NCBI GenBank assembly: GCA_021401465.1
Contig: JADDMT010000026.1
Coordinates: forward strand, 1-64,000
Reading direction: 5' to 3'
DNA: 64,000 bases
Source: Teratosphaeria epicoccoides
Taxonomy: Eukaryota > Ascomycota > Dothideomycetes > Mycosphaerellales > Teratosphaeriaceae
Shown here piece by piece: positions 20,552-32,307 of this stretch; positions within the stretch are counted from its first letter, which is position 1, and each line of letters opens with the position of its first letter. The position numbers and the translations under genes are program-made. The notes beneath the pieces were generated by a model that worked only from the letters and a program-made list of their open reading frames with translations, did no database searches and was not told where the DNA came from.

Positions 20552-21697
20552 TTATAGCTCCTTATAACTGCCTTCATCACCGTACCTCCTAATCAGTTCC
20601 TTCATTATACTGACAGCTCCACTTCTGTAGCCACCACCAAATAAGGCATGATGGTTCAGGTGATGATACAGCTCGTACAGTCTGACTCGGTCCTCGTACT
20701 CCACAATCGGTTCAGTCTTCGGAACCAATTCGTGATACTCCTTCTCAAACTTTGAACCAAAGCCACCAAACATCCTCATGATGCCCAGCTCAAATTCCGA
20801 GTGTGCGTAGCAAGCAGATGAGTCGAACACCACATCCTCGGGTTCTGACATGCCAGGCAGCTTGCCAAAGGAAGCATTACCACTCCAAAGATCGCCGTGG
20901 ATTACCACTGGAGTGATAGGCTTGCCATTGTTGAGGTGGCCATCGCCTATCAACCGTGGAATGACTTTGTTACAGGTCTCCTCAACGAGTGACTCTAGTT
21001 GCTTGTCGGATCCGTTGGATGCCTTGGACTGATGCGTGATAAAGCGGAGCCGTCTGTTGGCATAGAAGTCCGCCCACGAGGAACCGTACGTATTGTCTTG
21101 GGGAGTGTCGCCACAACAAGTCGTGGCTGGGAAGCCGAATTGTGGTCTGTCGTGTCCCTCAGGGATTGGTGCGGGTGTTGTGTGCAATTTTGCCAGCTTC
21201 TCAGCCAAGCTCATTCCTTCCGAGGCTCTACTGCTTTTGAAGCGACCAGAGAGATCAAGATAGTCTGTGACCAAGAACGACTTGCCCGTGGAATCTGCAA
21301 ATTTGCCATGGCCAAATGACTTCGGACAAAGGGTTGGGACAACACTGTGGATTGCAGTCAAAGATTGATGTTCCCCTTCGAACATGAGCTCTGCCTCTCT
21401 GCCTTTGCCCGTCTTCATGAAGTATTTCATATCGTCTCCGTCAGGAAGCTTTGTTGTGATTTGCGAGGTCGACGCTGAAGACATGCCTCCCCCGCCAGCA
21501 GAAGAGACGGTAGTCTGCTCCGGATCGAGACCCAGAAGCGATGCTACAGCTGAGTCAAGCTTCATGTTGCCGCTTCTGGTGCCAATGCCAATGAATGTCT
21601 TGGCGGCTGACATCGACTTTGTTGATTGCGCCTGCAGAGCTTGCCTTGTTGCAGATGCAAATGTCTTTCGAACTCTTTCCACGCCGGCTGACGTCAC
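20552..21697 (-). CDS. Fructosamine/ketosamine-3-kinase family protein
   Basis: A single exon gives 381 aa. FN3K-type kinases phosphorylate sugar adducts (fructosamines, ribulosamines) on proteins so that they fall off, a protein deglycation step. The APH-like kinase fold shows DMKYFMKTG (nucleotide-binding Lys) at about 89-97, the catalytic loop VIHGDLWSGN (D269), and the metal-binding segment VVFDSSACYAHSEFELGIM. The C-terminal YELYHHLNHHALFGGGYR is typical. The family usually has 290-330 residues. The extra first 44 residues are basic and Ser/Thr/Ala-rich; translation may start at M45 (21565, MKLDSAVASLLGLDP), or the extension may be a mitochondrial leader. It is convergent to nothing close by. 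Confidence 0.9.
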   Translation of the reverse strand: MTSAGVERVRKTFASATRQALQAQSTKSMSAAKTFIGIGTRSGNMKLDSAVASLLGLDPEQTTVSSAGGGGMSSASTSQITTKLPDGDDMKYFMKTGKGREAELMFEGEHQSLTAIHSVVPTLCPKSFGHGKFADSTGKSFLVTDYLDLSGRFKSSRASEGMSLAEKLAKLHTTPAPIPEGHDRPQFGFPATTCCGDTPQDNTYGSSWADFYANRRLRFITHQSKASNGSDKQLESLVEETCNKVIPRLIGDGHLNNGKPITPVVIHGDLWSGNASFGKLPGMSEPEDVVFDSSACYAHSEFELGIMRMFGGFGSKFEKEYHELVPKTEPIVEYEDRVRLYELYHHLNHHALFGGGYRSGAVSIMKELIRRYGDEGSYKEL

Positions 21698-22768
21698 ACT
21701 CGCACTAGACGCTACCTACCTGAAGAACTTGACCATCAGTCCACTGAGACAATTCATCCAATCAACTGTCGTGAATCACTACCAGCGACGACCGCTCAGC
21801 GAGTCCGTCACCGCTCTTGCATGCAGTCGAACACTCAGACATAGCGAGCGAGCACATCTCCGCCCGGCTCAAGGACAAGCGATGCCCCATCCCTTTGTCG
21901 GATGGACCGTAGAGCAGCAGCCCGCGCTCTGGCCCTTGATTCAGCATCGTTCATCTCACCCAATCTTCCGCGCAGCTCGAAGCACTTGCGCACGGCGCCC
22001 TCGGAACCTCATACTCATAGCAGAAATTGTCTTCGTCTCCACTGATCAGAATGGATCATGACCCCTGAGATTGTCTGTTCATAGCGGTGGGGCCAGGTCT
22101 GCAAACCATGTTCCGGTCTTCAGCAAGTCTTCACAAGCATGTCGCCCCTCGTCAGGTGGTGGCCGCTGAAGCCAGTTCTGGGCAAAAAGTCTTCGTAGTG
22201 CGGGTGCGTCTGACACAGTGCTCATGCGGCTCGGCTGCCGTCTATGTGCCAAGACCTCAGCAGGTCAGGTTTTTTAACGTTGAAGAACATGGTCGACTGG
22301 CAGGATGTGTCAACTTGATAGTTTGGGCCTCCAGGACCTTGCTGGCCGAGAAATGAGGTATTCTGTTACTGCCAATCCAAAATGCAACACCCCCATCACC
22401 TCCCCTCTCCTCCGAAGGGAGGCAAGCTTGACTGCTAACACTACAACAGCATTTAAGACACACTTTCCCGTACGACTGGATACCTGTACATCCGTCTCTC
22501 CGCCCCTTTTCTGTAGACCCCCTGAGCTTTGAGCCTGAACAGACCCGAAGACAACACAGATTACACGGACTGAGCGGGTCATAGCTTTTCAAGCATCCCA
22601 CTGGCGATAATGGGTATCTCTCGTTACGCGCACTGGCACTCCCACATCTAAAGACGTGCAATCAACCTAACCAAGCAATGCAATGGGAGTACTCACGCTC
22701 GTTCCTTCCTGACTCCACGTACCACCAAATGTCACTGTGGCAGACGCACGGACTGTGACGATTATCGT
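21698..22768. other. Intergenic stretch
   Basis: Open stretches here are short and without family features. The ERG4 stop codon lies at 22769-22771, so the 3' end of ERG4 includes the region just left of it. Confidence 0.45.
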
Positions 22769-24543
22769 CTAGAAGACATACTGAGAGCGCAAGCATTGTC
22801 AGCAAATCATCAACTTTTTTAGATGCGCGAAGCGAGCTCACCGGAATGAAGAGATACGGCACCCTCTTCTCATACTCCACCCACGCCTCTCCGTACTTCT
22901 CCTTGCACCTCTGGATATCCCTGTATGCTCGATGCACAATCATCAATGCGAAGAAGACCGGATAGAACCACGGGAAGGGCGAGTCGAAACCAGTGATGAG
23001 ACCCCAAGTAAGCGCAAAGTACATGTCGCAAGTGTAGTGAATCTTCCTGGCGTACTTGTACCACCCGTCCACCAGGAGAGAATCGCCGGTCGCAGTCTTG
23101 ATATGTTGTGGGTTCTTGATCTCTTTCCACGGCAGCTGAGGGAAGCTGTAGCGCTCAATGGCCGTATTGCGCTCGCGCATACGGAACTTGTTCTTCTGCG
23201 AGCCGCAGGTGTCCCAGACCCAGTATGCAAAGAGGTAGCTGGCAAATAGGAACGCGAGCACAGGCTTAGACCACCTGTACGTTGATGGATCGTGGTTGGC
23301 AAGGTAGACAGTGCAATGGCAGTATGACAGGGGCACACCTGCCATGTTCCAGAAGATAAGCATAAAGCCCCACTTCTCGTAGTACATGTCCCAGGTTGGT
23401 GGGATCATCTCTTCACCCTTGCAGCAGGCGTTGGCGTACAGAAAGTGTGCCATGAGCAGGAACAGGACTTCACCAGTGACGAAGCCGTATTGCTCGTACT
23501 GTCGTACCGCGGCTGAGGCAGTGGTGAAGAAGAGAATGAACCATGGAATTCGGACCTCATAGAACATCTTGAAATCGAGCCAGCCAAAAAGACGTGGGTT
23601 GAGCTCGGCGCCCATGAAGAAGTCGTAAATATGGGAGCCAGTCATGCGGTGTTGCGCGCCGCGCATGAGTGCAGAGGCGTACGCGATGATGCTGACCAAG
23701 AATCCTGACAGAATCGCCACACTCATGATTGGTCCGAACTCGTCAATCAGAGTATAAAGCTTGAAGATGCCGGTAAAATGCAGGAGAGCCGCGACCACAA
23801 TACTGAGGTAGAAAGAAGTGACACCGTTGCAATAGTACCTCAGTTGCTTGCCGCCCTCGTGGGGCAGAGGCTTGCCAGTGGAGTACACGCCAGGCATGGT
23901 CAGATAGAGCGCCCCTTGCGCCACCATGAAGACCCAGTAAATTGCCCACGCCTTTAGATGTGGGAAAGAGCCAGTGTATGCCAGATCAAACAAATGCTTG
24001 CCGAACTCAGCCCAGGTCATGTTCGGCTCAGAGGGAAGTTTGCCATCGTAGTATGTCGCGCCAATCCACATATACCACATCAACAGCGGGAATCCAACCA
24101 TCATCGCCGTCACACCGGGTGTGCCTCCAAAGTCGTAGTGGGGATGGAGGTCGATCTTGGGATCCGAGCCAACCACCCATCCATCAATGACTTGACCCTT
24201 CGGTGCGCCATTCGCGTGTCCGTTCGCTGTCTTGCAAAGATCTCGTTGCGCCTTTTTGACCTCAGCTGGTTGGACTGCAACAACGGGATCCGTCTTTATG
24301 GTCGCTGCTTCGCTAGGCGAGTCGGAGCGTTCAGAGTCGATGCCAGATTTGCGCGAGGAACGACGACGGGTCGAGGGAGTTTCCACGAAGCCATCGGGAA
24401 GAGACTTTCTAGATTGGAAGAAATGGTGCATTAGCATTGATGTGCGTGCAATGCGAGAGACACGTGCCGTTGGGCCGCCTGTGCGGTCATTGTACGTACT
24501 TGGGTGTCTTGCCCGTCTGCGAGCGGGTGATGCGCTCCGACAT
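22769..24543 (-). CDS. erg4: Delta(24(24(1)))-sterol reductase, ERG4
   Basis: Exons (minus) 24543-24500, 24408-22842 and 22780-22769 give 540 aa. The NADPH-dependent ER membrane enzyme reduces the C-24(28) double bond in the last step of ergosterol synthesis. The N-terminus MSERITRSQTGKTP is a polar, Ser/Arg-rich cytosolic tail. About eight membrane segments of the ERG4/ERG24 family follow. Family signatures include LLMAHFLYANACCKGEEMIPPTWD, the ARKIHYTCDM stretch and the terminal motif WVEYEKRVPYLFIPYVF. The last four codons (YVF and stop) sit on a separate 12-base exon after a 61-base intron (GTGAGC...CTCAG). The first intron (91 bases, GTACGT...TCTAG) lies in the N-terminal tail. An open frame upstream to 24704 is not part of the gene. 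Confidence 0.94.
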
Positions 24544-25224
24544 GGTCGCTGAGAAGTCGCGACAAGCTTGATGTTACTGCAAGGCGGAGGACGACGGCAT
24601 GGAGGGTTGCGAGGAAGAGGTGACAAGGATATGGTGAGGATGACGGCGCGACCTGACTGTTTACACAACACCATTGCAAAGTCAAATTTTTGGAGGTCGT
24701 CCAATGATTAATCGCGATTCGACCCGTCAGCCACTTGTAGCGTCCTGCATTGTTACTTGTACAAGCAACACCTCAAACAATCCCGTTCGTTCATCTGATG
24801 GTGTGTGAGATGCATTGATCGCCGCTTCGTATTGCAAGACATACAACGGGCTACGGAGTGCTCCTTCTTACGTGGAGACGAAGCATTCTCGACCTACGCT
24901 CCTCAACGGACGGTCTGGACCAGGTCTTCACTCGGCTCGGACGATCTTGTCTCGAGATGCCTTGCATGGCATGATCATTCGTATGAAGACCACCACGGTG
25001 AGCACATCTTCTATACTGACTAACAACGGCTATTGTCCTGAGTGCAGTGGACTGTAAGAAGATATGTCAATATGTCACCACCAAAAAAATCTCGAGGCCT
25101 TACCAGGCGCCAATATACCTATGGTCAAGCCTGGACGATGGCAGTAATGATAGCAGCCGAAATCAATCTGAAGACTCCCACACCAAATCATATCAACAGC
25201 TCGACCAGCGTCGCCACTTTGCCC
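24544..25224. other. Intergenic stretch
   Basis: This is the ERG4 promoter side. The short open stretches have no motif. Confidence 0.45.
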
Positions 25225-26034
25225 TCAGGCCCTTGTTTGACGTGCCACATCCCGGATCTCAGTCGAAGTAACGACAAGCTGTGGCAGCTTGAAATAACTG
25301 CGCTTCTCCCTCCCCACGACATACGACTTGCCGTGCACGACTTGAGCCACCGTCGCAATCTCCAAAGACGACTTGACTGACGCCGGAGCCACTAAGTCTG
25401 TCCCGTCAGACAGACTCGAAGCTGAACTCCTGAAAGCGACTACACTGCCATTAGAGCTGCCCCAGCTGGACGGCAAGCCATCGGACATCAAGTCGTCGTT
25501 CGTGAGACGTTGCAACAGGTCGGCAATGAAGGTCTGGCAGTTGTTGTGTCTGATATCGTATTTGCCGCCGTTGCGACTGCGTACGAAGGCTTGAGCTGTC
25601 AATGCTGGTCACTTAGTCAGCTGCAGCATTCACAGACACCGCGGACTGAAGATTCCAGCCATACATGCCACCTGCACCTCCTCATCCGTCATATCGGTCC
25701 AGCCGGCAACCTTCTCCCCAATCGTGCTAGGCCAGATCAAATCGCCATGCAGTCTCTGGCCCAGCAGGCCCTCCTCCCTCGTCAATTCATAGACATACGC
25801 CCCCACTTGCAATGCCCTGTGCGCAACCGCCTCTGGATCGTTCTTTGGAACCCCAAAGTAGTGACCATATCGGCGAAGGAGCCAACCCGTCTTGCCCCGG
25901 ACCTTCCGCATCTTGAGGACGATAGGTCGAAGTTGGCGTTCTGCATTGTGCTCCACGAGGGGCGCGTCAAGATGCGGTGCATTCTCGTGATGAGTGCTGT
26001 AGATGAGAACGTTGATGCTGCTTGGGAGATGCAT
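25225..26034 (-). CDS. Uncharacterised protein with HNNCQTF motif (papain/NlpC-like fold suspected)
   Basis: Exons (minus) 26034-25640 and 25576-25225 give 248 aa. The ATG at 26034 starts MHLPSSINVLIYSTHHENAP. The middle includes LRRYGHYFGVPKNDPEAVAHRALQ and KVAGWTDMTDEEVQ. After a 63-base intron (GTGTCT...CGCAG) the protein reads RNGGKYDIRHNNCQTFIADLLQRL. The HNNCQTF pattern recalls the catalytic Cys/His segments of NlpC/P60-, LRAT- and PPPDE-type thiol enzymes, but I could not place the family, so catalysis is speculation. The C-terminal half is polar. The intron was chosen because it is the only join that keeps the frame. Confidence 0.6.
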
Positions 26035-27842
26035 CGTAGCAGTGGTCCTGGCTTGTAAGTGAACAACGAGAAGTGGATGGTGTGTCACACAAAAATGAAT
26101 GTGATGGCCGGCCAGCGACCTAGTGCAGTGAATGAACCGACGGGAAACGCATATGATGTCCTGCGAAGAGATGAACCACAAGTGATTCAAGCGAGTGCCA
26201 GCGCTCATATAGCTTTGGCCGACCGAAGATCTCAAACGACATAGACCCCACCATCACCATATTTCAGTACACTACGAGCCGCACGACAATGCCATGGTGC
26301 TATCCTAATCTAGTTGACACCAGCCTGGTATCGGAGAAGACCAGGAGCTATGCCAGAGTAGTAGATCAGTCACAATCGTGGGGGCGTTCACGGCCCATGT
26401 GGCTGGTGTTCAAAATGAATCCGATACGACCAAGTTTCAGCCTCTTGACACGACGTGACAGCGCACACTCGAGACAGATACACCCATTGTGCTGTGAGGA
26501 CTGAATCGATGGATGTAGCATCCCGGGCTGCCAGGAGGCTGTGTTGATTGATTATCGAATACCCGAGAAGAAGCCAGCGTTATAAATCACTTGTTTTGCA
26601 TTTTCCTGTGCGACTCGCCCGCGCATCTCCTTTGAGCACTGGATACTAAAGTGGATACTAAAGTGTGTCAGGTGAGCGGCTTCGTGGCCAGTCGCCTTGA
26701 CCATGACTGCGATCGATGAAGGGGAAGGGACCGCAGGCCTCAGATTTCTGAAACGGGATGAAAAGGATTATGGTCGAGGTGGCTTGGTCGTCAGCGGACG
26801 TCGTTGGACCACCACACTGACTCTTCGTGGATGCTTCATTGCTCGGGCGCCCAGGCTTGCAGCTTGACTGGGCTAAGTAACAATATTGTGCAGTTGTCAT
26901 CTCCGAATCCCTTTATGCCAGAGCAATTCACGTGTCGAGCCTGCCCGATTATCTGTCGAGGACATAGTCCAGCGGTCATCGCATTTGATGCGTATCAGGT
27001 TTGGGACTGATCTCAAGCCTTTCACGATACTTACCGTCATGGATTACATGTAATTCCCGTCTATCGAAACTGAATGGTGCTGGTGCGAGTCGCCATCCGC
27101 TTGCCTTCCTGATTATTGCACAATTCACTCGTCCTTGCATACACGTATGTGTAAATTGTGCATAAAAAAAGGCAGGGATCGCCTTGGACGTTGCGGTGAT
27201 GACGTCTTGTTTGTTTGGTCAGCTCGGAGGTCTCAACTGTCAATACGAGATGCAATACGTGGTTCGCTTGACAGCCCACACCACTACTACTGTCGAAGAA
27301 GCGCGCACATGATGCTGGGACATCCGTCGAGATTGCCTGAGGGTCTTGTAATAAACGTTTTTGCAGATTCCCAGCGAAACTCGGCGGAAAGAGATTTCGG
27401 CTTGTGAGGACTTGGGCCTTGGCAGCTTAGTTAGGTACGCGGATTCCGGCGCGTGCCCGTAAACACTCGATGTACCTACCTAATAAGTTGATTGTGCCCA
27501 GGGTAATTGCGACAAGCGCACAACGATTGCCCTTTCACACATGACCCAGCCCTCCTGACGAGACCAACCGCTTCTTGCCTACATCACCAACAGTGCTGGC
27601 ACATGCAGTGTTGACACCGGGGTGAGTTCCATTCCGGAGACGCGCCCGACGCTGTGGACACACGCGCAACCACGACACCTATCAATATCTGCCCGCCCGC
27701 ACACTTGTCTTGGTCGCAGCACTCTGCGTAGCGACTATAACGAGCTGGTGTACGTGGTCAGCCCCCTCGAATTGGCGACGAAGACCACGCAAGTCCCGCA
27801 CTCTGCGACCCGGAAGAACAAGGCTAGCAAATTTTACCCACG
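26035..27842. other. Long intergenic stretch
   Basis: About 1.8 kb between divergently oriented genes, so it probably holds both promoters. Open stretches of 60-90 codons have no motif. The 27622-28161 frame is a shadow overlapping the forkhead gene start. Confidence 0.5.
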
Positions 27843-30443
27843 ATGCCGCCGTCAGGCCGCAAAGGCAAGACGCGAGCGCGACGCGCGCCAGCCGCTGCCG
27901 AAGCAGCAGAGCCATCGGATGCCGAGACACCGGAGGCTATCGCCACGCCTTCAAGGTCCTCCAGAAAGCGTGCGCGAGGCAGTGAGAATCAGGCGTCGGC
28001 GTCACGGAACACCAGACGGAAGACCAAAGACACGCGCACGGCGGATAGAGAGGACACGGAAGGCACAGAGGCGCATGATCAGAGCGATGCAGAGACCGAG
28101 CCAGCTGCGCCCACCGAAGCGGACATCATTCAGCACCTCAAGGTCGCTCCTCAGCACGTGAATGCAGCCGAGGACTGGGCGAACGACCTGTTGGAGGGCC
28201 AAGAGCATGTGCCGGGCTACGGCAAGATCGCAGGCAGGAATTGGGCCTACATCATTAGGAAGGTGGAGGTCAACATCGGCAGGCCAGAAGCACAGGAGAA
28301 ACTGGTAGCAGATGAGCACGGCCATGCTGGCACGCCCTCTTCCAGGACTGTCGTGGACATTGATCTTGGCCCGGATAGGCAGATTTCGCGGTCGCATGCC
28401 GTGATAGCATACGACAGCGAAAGCGAGCAGTGGCTTATCATGGTGAATGGTCGCAACGGTCTCCGCGTAGACAACAATCTGCTTAAGCGTGGTGCGAAAA
28501 GCTACTTGCGTAATGGCAGCGTAATCGAGATTGCCAGCACTCAAATGGCTTTCATCACTACCGCAGCTGAGAATGGGGATGGCCCAATCTGGGATGCGTC
28601 GATCATCAAGCAGGCTCAGAAGTCATCCGAGGATGATGACGACGAGCATGATGACATGCGCACAAACGGCAACCCTCGGCGTAATCAGCCAGGTGCTGTT
28701 CCGCAATTGTCAATCCCGGGACCCTATGGAGGTGACTTTGGCGGTCACCAGCAGCAACAAAGATACCATCCGCACTCCCAGCGTGCTATGCAGACAATGC
28801 CAGGCACTCCGATGCGGTCCCAGCCGCCGATGATGATGAAGTCTTCACCAGCAGCCAACTACGCCCGTGGCGTCATGATGGAATCGACTGAAACGATTGA
28901 TTATTCTGCAGACCAGGCAAAAGACCTTAAGCCACCGCACTCGTATGCTCAACTGATCGGGATGGCCATCTTGAGCACACCGGAACAACAAATGACCTTG
29001 AACAACATCTACAAGTGGATCATGGCAAACTATGCATTCTACCGCTTCAACACTGGCGGTTGGCAAAACAGCATTCGTCACAATTTGAGCTTGAACAAGG
29101 CTTTCACCAAGATTGCGCGTCGGACCGACGAGCCTGGGAAGGGCATGAAGTGGATGATCGAGCCAACTGAGTTCGACACCTTTGTCCAGCAAGGCATGAA
29201 AGGCTGTCGACGTCCGCAGCCGCTACCCGGGACACAGAGCACTCTCGCGTCGCCATCTAGTCCGTTGCATGTCGTCAGAGCTGGTGCCAATGGTATCAAG
29301 CAGGACGAAGATTTGACGCCACCGCTTCATGGCTTCCAGCCACTGTACGCGACTGCCACCGAGGCCTACACACCAGATCGTGGTCCCAAGCGACAACAAG
29401 ATGGTCGTGTTGGACTTGGCATCAACAATGATGGTCCCGAATATGACTACTTGAGCCGCTCCACGCCACGGAACAATCTCACGGCTATTGGCAACGCAAG
29501 TGGCTCCCCCCCAGCGCTGTACGTCAATGACGAGGGTCGCATTGGCCCTCTCGACACACCCTTCCCTATTCGCCCGAGCCAATGCCTTGCACCTCCAAGC
29601 ACGCTCAAGCGCCCAAGTGATTTCATCCAATTCAGCAGTCCGGCGCCGTTCTGGAAGATGGATGGTCTGATTGGCAGCACACCATGGAAGCCATACGATC
29701 TCAGTCCTCTCAAGACTCCGTTCTCCATAATGAAGAAGACCGAGGACGAAGATAAGAAGGAGATCGAAGCCGATCTCGGCAGTGACGAGAAATACGAAAG
29801 GCCCAGCGAGCCAGAGGGAGATGCCAAAGGGAAAGGCAGCCCTGTCATCCGGTCTAGCAGTCCGCCTCCAGGTACAAGCTCTGGCAATGCGGCCGAGGCC
29901 AGTCCAACGCTGAGCAGACCCGCTACTGCCGTTGCAGAGGCGCTCACCCAGCTTGCGCAAGGCAATAAGGAGCCCTCGGGCCCTCAACTGTCGAGCGAAC
30001 TGCCTCAAGCTCCTCAGACGAAGAGTGGCAACCCCGCAATACAATATCAGCTCACGCCGCCAGCTTCTGTGACTAGTGTTGCCCCACCGCCGCAGCCTAT
30101 GCGGACCATTCTCCACGAGCAAAGCCAGCCCATGAACGGTATAACGCACGCTGCAACTGGCCATCACCATGGCAATCAGCAGCAGCTGTCTAAGCCTGGT
30201 GCTTACGACCCCCCGTCTGGACATCTGGTAGCGCCACCGCCAGCGCCATCGGCCAATGGATACCATGCACTTGACGAAGGAGACGATGAGGGTATTGACT
30301 TGGCTAGGTGAGTAGCATGTGCCACAGAAGTAGTGTCGCAACGTACTGACATACATATCTGTAGGGGCTTCCAACCCATCGGCTCCTTCCATCAACGGAA
30401 TCACATGGCTATAACCATGGCTGCGCCTGCATATGGGCGTTAG
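27843..30443 (+). CDS. fkh2: Forkhead transcription factor with FHA domain (Fkh1/Fkh2 type)
   Basis: Exons 27843-30307 and 30365-30443 give 847 aa. Fkh1/2 factors drive G2/M cell-cycle genes and shape chromatin and development. A basic, low-complexity N-terminus is followed by an FHA phosphopeptide-binding domain (about residues 124-237, with GRPEA, RQISRSHAVI and NGRNGLRVDN). The forkhead DNA-binding domain is at about 361-447 (KPPHSYAQLIGMAIL ... NSIRHNLSLNKAF ... GKGMKWMI). The long C-terminus is disordered with TPF and SPL sites. The frame would stop at 30311, but a GTGAGT...CTGTAG intron joins AR to GFQPIGSFHQRNHMA ending AAPAYGR, a conserved-looking C-terminal end. Assignment to Fkh1 versus Fkh2 is not resolved; filamentous fungi usually have one. 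Confidence 0.94.
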
Positions 30444-31080
30444 TGTAGATCGCACCACCACAGCATTCGACAGTATCGGCAGCGACAAAATTATCCTTCG
30501 ATAATCTTTGTCGACGGCCGGGAAGAACTGGGTGCTTGTGTTGGCATGTCTGTTTCGACCTTGATCAAACATGCAACGTGAGAGTATATTACGCAACAAA
30601 CGCAATCATGTGGACGGCAGAGAGAACTTAGTTGGCGCCTTCGGTACAATGCATTGCAGGGCAGGTCATGGAAGGCATTATGGAGTTTACGAAAAACGAA
30701 GACATAGGTCTGTAGATGGCTATTGGGTAACGCTGGCGTTTACTGCCTACCTGATTTCACATCCTCATTTTCTCCTCATTCACGAGCCAGCTCCGCTGTT
30801 GTTGCTGCCCCACGCAGGGCTGAAGTTGAAACAGGCACGGCTGCATATCAAACACTTCATGAGTCGTGCCCATGCCTGAATTCCAAAGCTAGCTCTGAAG
30901 GATGCAGTCCTATTATCGTGGTGTGGCATATGATGTAGTCCACAAGGTGCCGCCGATGAACACGTACCTATAGGCACGCCGCAGTCGAGATATGTTGGTC
31001 GTCGACACAGTGCGGTCACTGCATGACAGGAGAGCTCAAGTGGCGAGCAACATCTTTGCACGCACGTTTTGAGACTCAGC
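30444..31080. other. Intergenic stretch
   Basis: Flank between the forkhead gene and the secreted protein gene. No motif-bearing frame. Confidence 0.45.
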
Positions 31081-31938
31081 ATGTTTTCGCTGTCGGCTCT
31101 GATCGCGGTTGTAGGAACGGGGACTGCAGCAGCATCGGGATTGAATGCTCTATCCGATGGCCGGCGCTACGTTCCGCGCGAGCGAGATACAGTCACGGAT
31201 GCGATGCAGGCGTTGACAGAACCATACACACTATTCTCGGAGACAACTAAGACTGACGGAGGGGTGACTTCTACCATCACGACTGCGATCCAGACGGTCT
31301 ATGCGTACGTCATTACCAGCAGTTCGAGTGAGACATCAACAACATCCTCGCCTCGAAGCTCAACACCGACGCCAACAGAATTGTCTCACACAACGGCGGT
31401 GGCCACCTTCACTAACCCGGAAACCTCAGAACAAAGCCTCACAGCATCCGTCGTGGTTACCGGAACGTCAGGCGCCGCGGCCGCCAAACCAACGAATAAC
31501 CACGACACCCTGCTCGTCTACTCGACACCCGTCATCGCCGGCTCCCCCGCCACCTCCATCAACGGCGCAACATACTCGCTCGCGCCCTCCGGCGCCGCGC
31601 TCTACGTCGATGGGACCAGCGAGGCGGTGCCTTGGGCGAACGCTCCGGCGAGCTACTCGAGTGGCGGCGGTGGAGGGTTCGTGACAGCGATTGCGAGTGA
31701 GATAGGCTCAGCGGCCGGACAGGCGGCGGCGACGTCGACGACGTCGACGACAACGACAACGGGGCCACTTATGGGGTCGCCCTTGATGGTGGCGACGGGG
31801 ATGAGGCCGTCGGAGAGCAGTGTTAAGGTGGCTAGTGCGACGAATGGAGTTGGTGGGGAGAGGAGGGTCGGGAGAAGGAGGTGGGAGGTAGTGGTTGTGG
31901 TTGTTGGGTTTGTTGGTCCGTTCGTGGCGGTTGGGTGA
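31081..31938 (+). CDS. Ser/Thr-rich secreted protein, possibly GPI-anchored
   Basis: A single exon gives 285 aa from the ATG at 31081. The first 20 residues (MFSLSALIAVVGTGTAAASG) form a good signal peptide. The mature part is rich in Thr, Ser and Ala, as expected for O-mannosylated cell-wall or surface proteins. No enzymatic domain is visible. The C-terminus ends in a basic patch (RRVGRRRW) followed by a hydrophobic stretch (EVVVVVVGFVGPFVAVG), which could be a GPI-attachment signal or a membrane anchor. The last third is encoded by GC-rich, low-complexity DNA (ACGTCGACGACGTCGACG), so length may vary between strains. Confidence 0.6.
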   Translation: MFSLSALIAVVGTGTAAASGLNALSDGRRYVPRERDTVTDAMQALTEPYTLFSETTKTDGGVTSTITTAIQTVYAYVITSSSSETSTTSSPRSSTPTPTELSHTTAVATFTNPETSEQSLTASVVVTGTSGAAAAKPTNNHDTLLVYSTPVIAGSPATSINGATYSLAPSGAALYVDGTSEAVPWANAPASYSSGGGGGFVTAIASEIGSAAGQAAATSTTSTTTTTGPLMGSPLMVATGMRPSESSVKVASATNGVGGERRVGRRRWEVVVVVVGFVGPFVAVG

Positions 31939-32307
31939 GCAGAAATGGGGGATCAAGGGTCGTTCGATTAGTGAAGTGGTGTGGAAGTCAGTCGTCTTTG
32001 CTCGGTTGATGAATCACTCGATTGCCAGTGTGGACAGACACCTTTCACGATATTCTGTGCACATAGGAGAAAGGATCTCGCCCAGATGACATTCCAGTAG
32101 AACAACATGGTGTGTACGTTGGCATTCATCTGACGCCTCTGGGTAGATCTCTCCTCCCTGTCTGACCCCACGCTACGTCACATGTTGACCAGGACTGGAA
32201 TCACATGCAGCCGTGATGGAGCCGAAGTTTCCGGAGGTGTTTTACAATCTGCGACGATGCGTTCAATGTTGGTGAGGTGGGAAGACGTAGACTTGCGATA
32301 AGCGAAC
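31939..32307. other. Intergenic stretch
   Basis: Short gap, presumed terminator of the secreted protein gene and promoter of the PX-associated gene. Nothing else seen. Confidence 0.45.

Noticed and set aside
24544..24704. Upstream extension of ERG4 to the ATG at 24704
   Set aside because: The extended sequence is not ERG4-like; the ATG at 24543 followed by a 91-base intron gives a continuous conserved-looking N-terminus.
29223..30605. Long minus-strand open frame (460 codons)
   Set aside because: Antisense shadow of the forkhead gene; Arg/Leu-rich composition with no motif, while the plus strand has clear FHA and forkhead domains.
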